Shown here: positions 60,859 to 64,000 of the stretch, piece by piece
Numbering within the stretch: the stretch's first letter is position 1
Layout of the letters: each line of letters starts with the position of its first letter
DNA from: Streptomyces canus
Lineage (GTDB): Bacteria > Actinomycetota > Actinomycetes > Streptomycetales > Streptomycetaceae
Reading direction: 5' to 3'
Length of the DNA: 64,000 nucleotides
Assembly: GCF_030815415.1 (NCBI RefSeq)
Contig: NZ_JAUSWW010000001.1
Coordinates: 8,618,001-8,682,000 of the forward strand
Made by a program: the position numbers and the translations under genes
The notes under the pieces: model-generated
What the model was told of the DNA's origin: nothing
Database searches by the model: none
What the model saw: only the letters and a program-made list of their open reading frames with translations

Positions 60859-61770
60859 TCAGTGGTTCTCGCCGGTCAGCAGCCGCCGGGGGTTTGCGGT
60901 CCGGAAGGCATGGGCAATGGTCGCGCCCAGACCGAACCCGGGATGGCGCGGGGGCTCCGCGTACGGCCGGTCCGAGCCCTGGACCACGGCGTTCATCCCG
61001 AGGGCGCGGACCACGGCGTCCACCGAGCGCGGACCGTAGGAGGACGTCTCGACGAAGACATCCGGATCCACCGCTGCCGAGCCGTCGCCCCGGGCGGCGA
61101 AGCGCTCCCCGTGCAGCGGGGCCAGCCCGGCGAGCAGCGCGAAGCACACCCGCAGGCGAGGGTGGCGGGGGCGGCCGAAGGCGCGGAAGGCGAACCAGGC
61201 GGCGTGCATCTGCTGGACGTAGGGCACCATCGCGGGCCACCAGCTGGGCCACCAGCCGGGCCCTTCGGACCCGCCCGGTGCGGGCCCGGGGTGCACGAAG
61301 AGCGGCAGGTCGCGCTCCTCCAGCAGGTCGAGCAGCGGGGCGCAGCGCGCGTAGCCGGCGGAGTCCAGCAGGGCGTCGGCCGGGAGCTGGAGCCCCACGA
61401 AGCCCCCGTCGAGGTCCTCGGCCGTCGCCTTTGCGTCGATGTCCAGCACACCCGCGGCGGCCCAGGCGCCGAACGGCTCGGGGAGGGTGGCCGCGCCCTC
61501 GTGGTAGGCGTCGAGGAGCGGGCGGGCCTCGGCCGACGGCAGCCACTCCACGCCGATCGGGGCCGACAGCGAGACGAGCGCCCGCCCCGCACCGTCGGCG
61601 CGGGCGAGTTCGGCACGCCGGGCGATGTCGTGGTCGGCGGGCGGGATGTCGTACGGCGGCTCCCCGTCCAGGTGCAGCGTCCAACCGTGCAGATACGGCG
61701 GCTCACGGCGTGAGCGCAGGGCCGCCACCAGGGACGGCGTCCACAGATGCTGGTGCACGTCGACGTTCAT
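60859..61770 (-). CDS. Amidohydrolase-family protein (decarboxylase-like)
   Basis: 303 residues. The N-terminal metal motif DVHQHLW and a late catalytic-Asp region VVQGSDRPYAEPP fit the Amidohydro_2 group (ACMSD/gamma-resorcylate decarboxylase-like), which decarboxylates or hydrolyses aromatic or lactone substrates at a single metal site. LPLFVHPGPAP provides another His. The exact reaction is open. Its ATG overlaps the stop of a short upstream gene (ATGA), so the two are translationally coupled. Confidence 0.87.
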   Translation of the reverse strand: MNVDVHQHLWTPSLVAALRSRREPPYLHGWTLHLDGEPPYDIPPADHDIARRAELARADGAGRALVSLSAPIGVEWLPSAEARPLLDAYHEGAATLPEPFGAWAAAGVLDIDAKATAEDLDGGFVGLQLPADALLDSAGYARCAPLLDLLEERDLPLFVHPGPAPGGSEGPGWWPSWWPAMVPYVQQMHAAWFAFRAFGRPRHPRLRVCFALLAGLAPLHGERFAARGDGSAAVDPDVFVETSSYGPRSVDAVVRALGMNAVVQGSDRPYAEPPRHPGFGLGATIAHAFRTANPRRLLTGENH

Positions 61771-61907
61771 GACACTTCTCCCACCCAGGCGCGCAGCGTG
61801 CTCCGGACGTCCTCCTCACTCAGGATCTCGCGGGCCCCCGCCGCCACGTCCACCCCGCGGCGGACCGGACTGAACACCCACCGCCTCGCACCCGTACCTC
61901 CTGGCAT
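61767..61907 (-). CDS. Small coupled gene upstream of the amidohydrolase (46 or 36 residues)
   Basis: Frame MPGGTGARRWVFSPVRRGVD, then VAAGAREILSEEDVRSTLRAW and VGEVS. The stop overlaps the amidohydrolase ATG by 4 nt. Third-position GC is high from the GTG at 61877 (36 residues), which has GAGG upstream and may be the true start. There is no known family; an amphipathic helix is predicted at REILSEEDVRSTLRAWV. It could be a partner of the amidohydrolase or merely a coupling cistron. Confidence 0.55.
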   Translation of the reverse strand: MPGGTGARRWVFSPVRRGVDVAAGAREILSEEDVRSTLRAWVGEVS

Positions 61908-61940
61908 ACGTCCGGCCGACGTCCCGAAACGGAGAGGTAC

Positions 61941-62372
61941 GTGTCCCAGCGCGCCCGCAGTCCGCTCACCGCCCGCCTGCTACTGGCGGGCGGGCTGGCC
62001 CTGCTCACCCTGACCACGGGGTGCGGCGCGGGGTCGGACGAGTCCAAGGTGAGCAGCGCCACGAAGGTGACGGCCGCGCCTTCCGCCGGGGTCGTGGCTC
62101 CCGCGAAGGTGGAGGTCATCGCCGGGCTGGTCGGCTGCAAGGTCAAGATCCGCACGGACGCCGACGAGTTGAGGGAAGGCGTGTGCCACGGCAAGGACGG
62201 TGACTTCCTCATCACCACGTTCCCCGAGGAGCGGTTCAAGCTCACCTGGCTGGACGCCGCCTCCATCTACGGCGGCAAGTACCTCGTCGGCACCCGCTGG
62301 GTGGTCAGCGGCCCGGAGGCGCTGCTGAAGAAGTTCCGCCCCGAACTCGGCGGGAACATCAAGCAGTTGTAG
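61941..62372 (+). CDS. Hypothetical lipoprotein
   Basis: 143 residues. Lipobox LTLTTGCGAG with Cys at position 28. The mature part contains two further Cys (VGCKVKI and EGVCHG) that probably form a disulfide, plus a compact beta-rich end (WLDAASIYGGKYLVGTRWVVSG). No family recognised; it would be anchored on the outer face of the membrane. The GTG at 61941 has GGAGAGG upstream. It is divergent from the amidohydrolase unit and 2 nt from the convergent lipoprotein gene. Confidence 0.82.
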   Translation: MSQRARSPLTARLLLAGGLALLTLTTGCGAGSDESKVSSATKVTAAPSAGVVAPAKVEVIAGLVGCKVKIRTDADELREGVCHGKDGDFLITTFPEERFKLTWLDAASIYGGKYLVGTRWVVSGPEALLKKFRPELGGNIKQL

Positions 62373-62374
62373 GG

Positions 62375-62806
62375 CTAGTCGGCGGCCGGTTCGTAGTCGG
62401 TGATGTCGTAGCGGACCTCGTCGTCGACGGCGTTCTCCTCCCAGTCGAGCTCGATGTGCGTCGGATGCCCGTCCGCCGCGGTTCGAGCCCGCGCCGTGTC
62501 CGCGTCGTCGCCCCGTGCCTGCTCCAGCTCCTTCAACAACGCGCCCAGGGTGGGCACTGGGTCGGGCAGCTGCCGTACGACCCGACGCGCGCTGTCGTCG
62601 AGGCCGACCGCCTTGGTGACCTCGCTGCCTCGGACCGTGATCCGGAAGGTGCCGATGAGGGCCCGTTCGCCCTCGCTCGACGTCAGCGTGTACGTGTACG
62701 AGGCGGGCTCCTCCCAGGCGGGCGCGGCCGGTTTCGCCTCCTCACCGCAGGCGGCCAGGCCGCCCACCAGCACGGCCACAAGGAAGAGCGAGCGGACGAC
62801 GGTCAT
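62375..62806 (-). CDS. DUF6174-type lipoprotein
   Basis: 143 residues. Lipobox VGGLAACGEE with Cys near 20. The mature part, with YTYTLTSSEGERALIGTFRITVRGSEV and a terminal GHPTHIELDWEENAVDDEVRYDITDYEP, matches the DUF6174 pattern, function unknown, secreted and membrane-anchored. Start 62806 (MTVVRSLFL) has AAGGGG upstream; a longer in-frame start lacks one. Convergent with the other lipoprotein gene. Confidence 0.85.
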   Translation of the reverse strand: MTVVRSLFLVAVLVGGLAACGEEAKPAAPAWEEPASYTYTLTSSEGERALIGTFRITVRGSEVTKAVGLDDSARRVVRQLPDPVPTLGALLKELEQARGDDADTARARTAADGHPTHIELDWEENAVDDEVRYDITDYEPAAD

Positions 62807-62895
62807 GGCGGCCCCTTCGAAGACGGTTACCGCTACGACGCCGGCCGGCCCCGGGACGTTCGGGGCCGGCCGGCGCACGTACCGTCAGGAGCTGT

Positions 62896-63855
62896 TCAGG
62901 ACGACTGGGCCGCCCGGTACAGGTTCTGTGCGTCCGCGCCGAAGTACGGGCCGTACATCGCGTTCGGCAGGAAGTTGTACTTGAAGCTGTTCACCGAGGA
63001 CTGGAGTCCGGTGCCGGTGGCCTCGTCGAACTGGGTGAACCAGGGGCCGCCGCTGGCGCCGCCGGTCATGTTGCAGGTCAGACCGTGGTCGCTGGAGAGC
63101 AGGAAGTCGCGGTAGGTGGTGCCGCTGCAGTAGATGAACTTCTGGCCGTCGTACGGGGCGGCGGCGGGGAAGCCGAAGGCGTACATCGCCTTGCTGTAGC
63201 CGGTGTTGAACGCCAGGCCCTGACCGCCGACGACATCGGTCAGCAGCTGTCCGTTCAGCGGGGCCACCACGGCCGCGCCGATGTCGTAGTTGATGTCCTC
63301 GCTCGCCGTCCACTGCGGGGTCGACAGGGTCTTGGTCGCCGACCAGGTGCCGTGCGGCGTCTGCCCGTCGTGGTACCCGGGTGCGAACACCCAGTTGGTG
63401 TGCCAGGCGCCCTCCAGTTTCACGCAGTGCCCGGCCGTGAGGACGGTGGACTTGTTGGCGCTGGTGACGGCGTTGCCGGAGCAGGAGGCGGTACGGCCCT
63501 GATAGGTGAAGAACACCCGCCCGGCGGTCTGGACGACCGCTCCGCCACCGGTCCACGCGCCGCCGCCGTCGGGAAACGCCAGCGTTCCGACGGGCGAGGC
63601 GGGGGCGCTGGGTGCGATGAGCGTCTTCCTGCCCTTGCGGGGCTCGGATGCCGTCACCTCGGAGCGGTCGACGGACAGGACGTCGAGCGGAGTCGCCTGG
63701 CGCATCCGCTCCGGTGTCCAGAAGGCCTGGGTGCGTTGCTGCGCCGTGAGCGACACGGTTCCCGGGTCGGGGGCGGCGCCGGCCGGCGTGGTGAGGACGC
63801 CGGCGGTCAGCAGTGCGGCTGCGCCCACCAGGGCGGCACGAAGTCTGCCTATCAC
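62896..63855 (-). CDS. Secreted trypsin-like serine protease (glutamyl endopeptidase-like)
   Basis: 319 residues. Signal peptide LRAALVGAAALLTAGVLTTPAGA, a short propeptide, then the protease: His143 in LTAGHC, Asp191 in INYDIGAAVV and Ser268 in GGASGGPW, a triad spaced as in V8/glutamyl endopeptidases. A Cys pair, 125 and 144, flanks the His. No pro-domain with the length of streptogrisins. The GTG at 63855 has AAGGAG 6 nt upstream; the longer in-frame start lacks signal-peptide sense. No TTA codon, unlike the other protease in the window. Confidence 0.92.
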   Translation of the reverse strand: MIGRLRAALVGAAALLTAGVLTTPAGAAPDPGTVSLTAQQRTQAFWTPERMRQATPLDVLSVDRSEVTASEPRKGRKTLIAPSAPASPVGTLAFPDGGGAWTGGGAVVQTAGRVFFTYQGRTASCSGNAVTSANKSTVLTAGHCVKLEGAWHTNWVFAPGYHDGQTPHGTWSATKTLSTPQWTASEDINYDIGAAVVAPLNGQLLTDVVGGQGLAFNTGYSKAMYAFGFPAAAPYDGQKFIYCSGTTYRDFLLSSDHGLTCNMTGGASGGPWFTQFDEATGTGLQSSVNSFKYNFLPNAMYGPYFGADAQNLYRAAQSS

Positions 63856-64000
63856 GCGGTCTCCTTCTGCGGTGGGGGTCGGAGGGTGTGACCGTTCTGC
63901 GCGCAGAGTGCCACCGAACGCCCTATTTGGGCAGGTGCACGTCAGAATGATGGCCGAAAAGACGCACCCTCTCTCCGCCGACGACACAGGGGGCGATCTC

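Noticed and set aside
1..64000. CRISPR array, prophage or conjugative element
   Set aside because: No regularly spaced repeats, no integrase, transposase, capsid or transfer genes were seen; the only element-like sequences are the hairpin at 37551-37719 and the short unit in cvnB.

Overview
This window reads as a stretch of a Streptomyces (or very close actinomycete) chromosome. GC content is very high with strong third-position GC, GTG starts are common, and the family content is typical: a conservon, a streptogrisin-like protease, DUF5709, DUF6397 and DUF742 proteins, and a cysteine-type leader peptide. Only one in-frame TTA codon was found in all the genes read. There is no rRNA, no convincing tRNA and no CRISPR array. 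Coding density is high and most genes sit in short operons of one to four.

Left third (1-20.7 kb): divergent xylose catabolism genes (partial xylB, xylA); a Septum_form-like membrane protein and a Nudix hydrolase; a three-gene operon of SNF2 helicase, SWIM zinc-finger protein and GNAT acetyltransferase; a 60-residue membrane protein; a secreted alpha/beta hydrolase; an orphan 1120-residue helical-repeat protein; two small hypotheticals; a FAD monooxygenase convergent with a SAM methyltransferase; phosphoglucomutase; and a PadR regulator divergent from an alpha/beta hydrolase across a regular operator array.

Middle (20.8-37.6 kb): an MHYT-domain sensor precedes a conservon (cvnA-cvnB-cvnC, then cvnD after a gap), followed by a second roadblock protein and a DUF6397 protein. 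A repeat unit lies in frame inside cvnB. Next come acyl-CoA thioesterase II, a Ski2-like helicase, a YdjM-type membrane hydrolase, zinc-independent ribosomal protein L31, a heterodimeric ABC exporter with complementary degenerate ATP sites, and a lipoprotein L,D-transpeptidase whose stop codon lies in the end of a 169-bp MITE-like hairpin.

Right part (37.7-64 kb): a secreted PNGase A-like amidase, a dicarboxylate transporter, a MarR/ABC exporter pair, an MltG-like transglycosylase, and a sulfonate uptake operon (ssuC-ssuB-ssuA plus a flavin monooxygenase) behind a Cys-rich leader peptide. These are followed by YjbQ, a membrane-anchored Mrr nuclease, a TTA-containing streptogrisin, an epoxide-hydrolase-like protein, an SGNH hydrolase under a LacI regulator, and a zone of gene decay (54.5-59.4 kb) with an MMPL relic, a frameshifted condensation-domain gene and a frameshifted PEP-mutase-like gene. 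The window ends with an MFS carrier/amidohydrolase operon, two lipoproteins and a glutamyl-endopeptidase-like secreted protease.

The most unusual observations are the in-frame repeat insertion in cvnB, the asymmetric ABC exporter, the MITE supplying a stop codon, the single TTA codon in the protease gene, the apparently leaderless cysteine leader peptide, the 16-bp-periodic PadR-type half-sites, and the clustering of a near-palindromic 11-mer in the first 24 kb.
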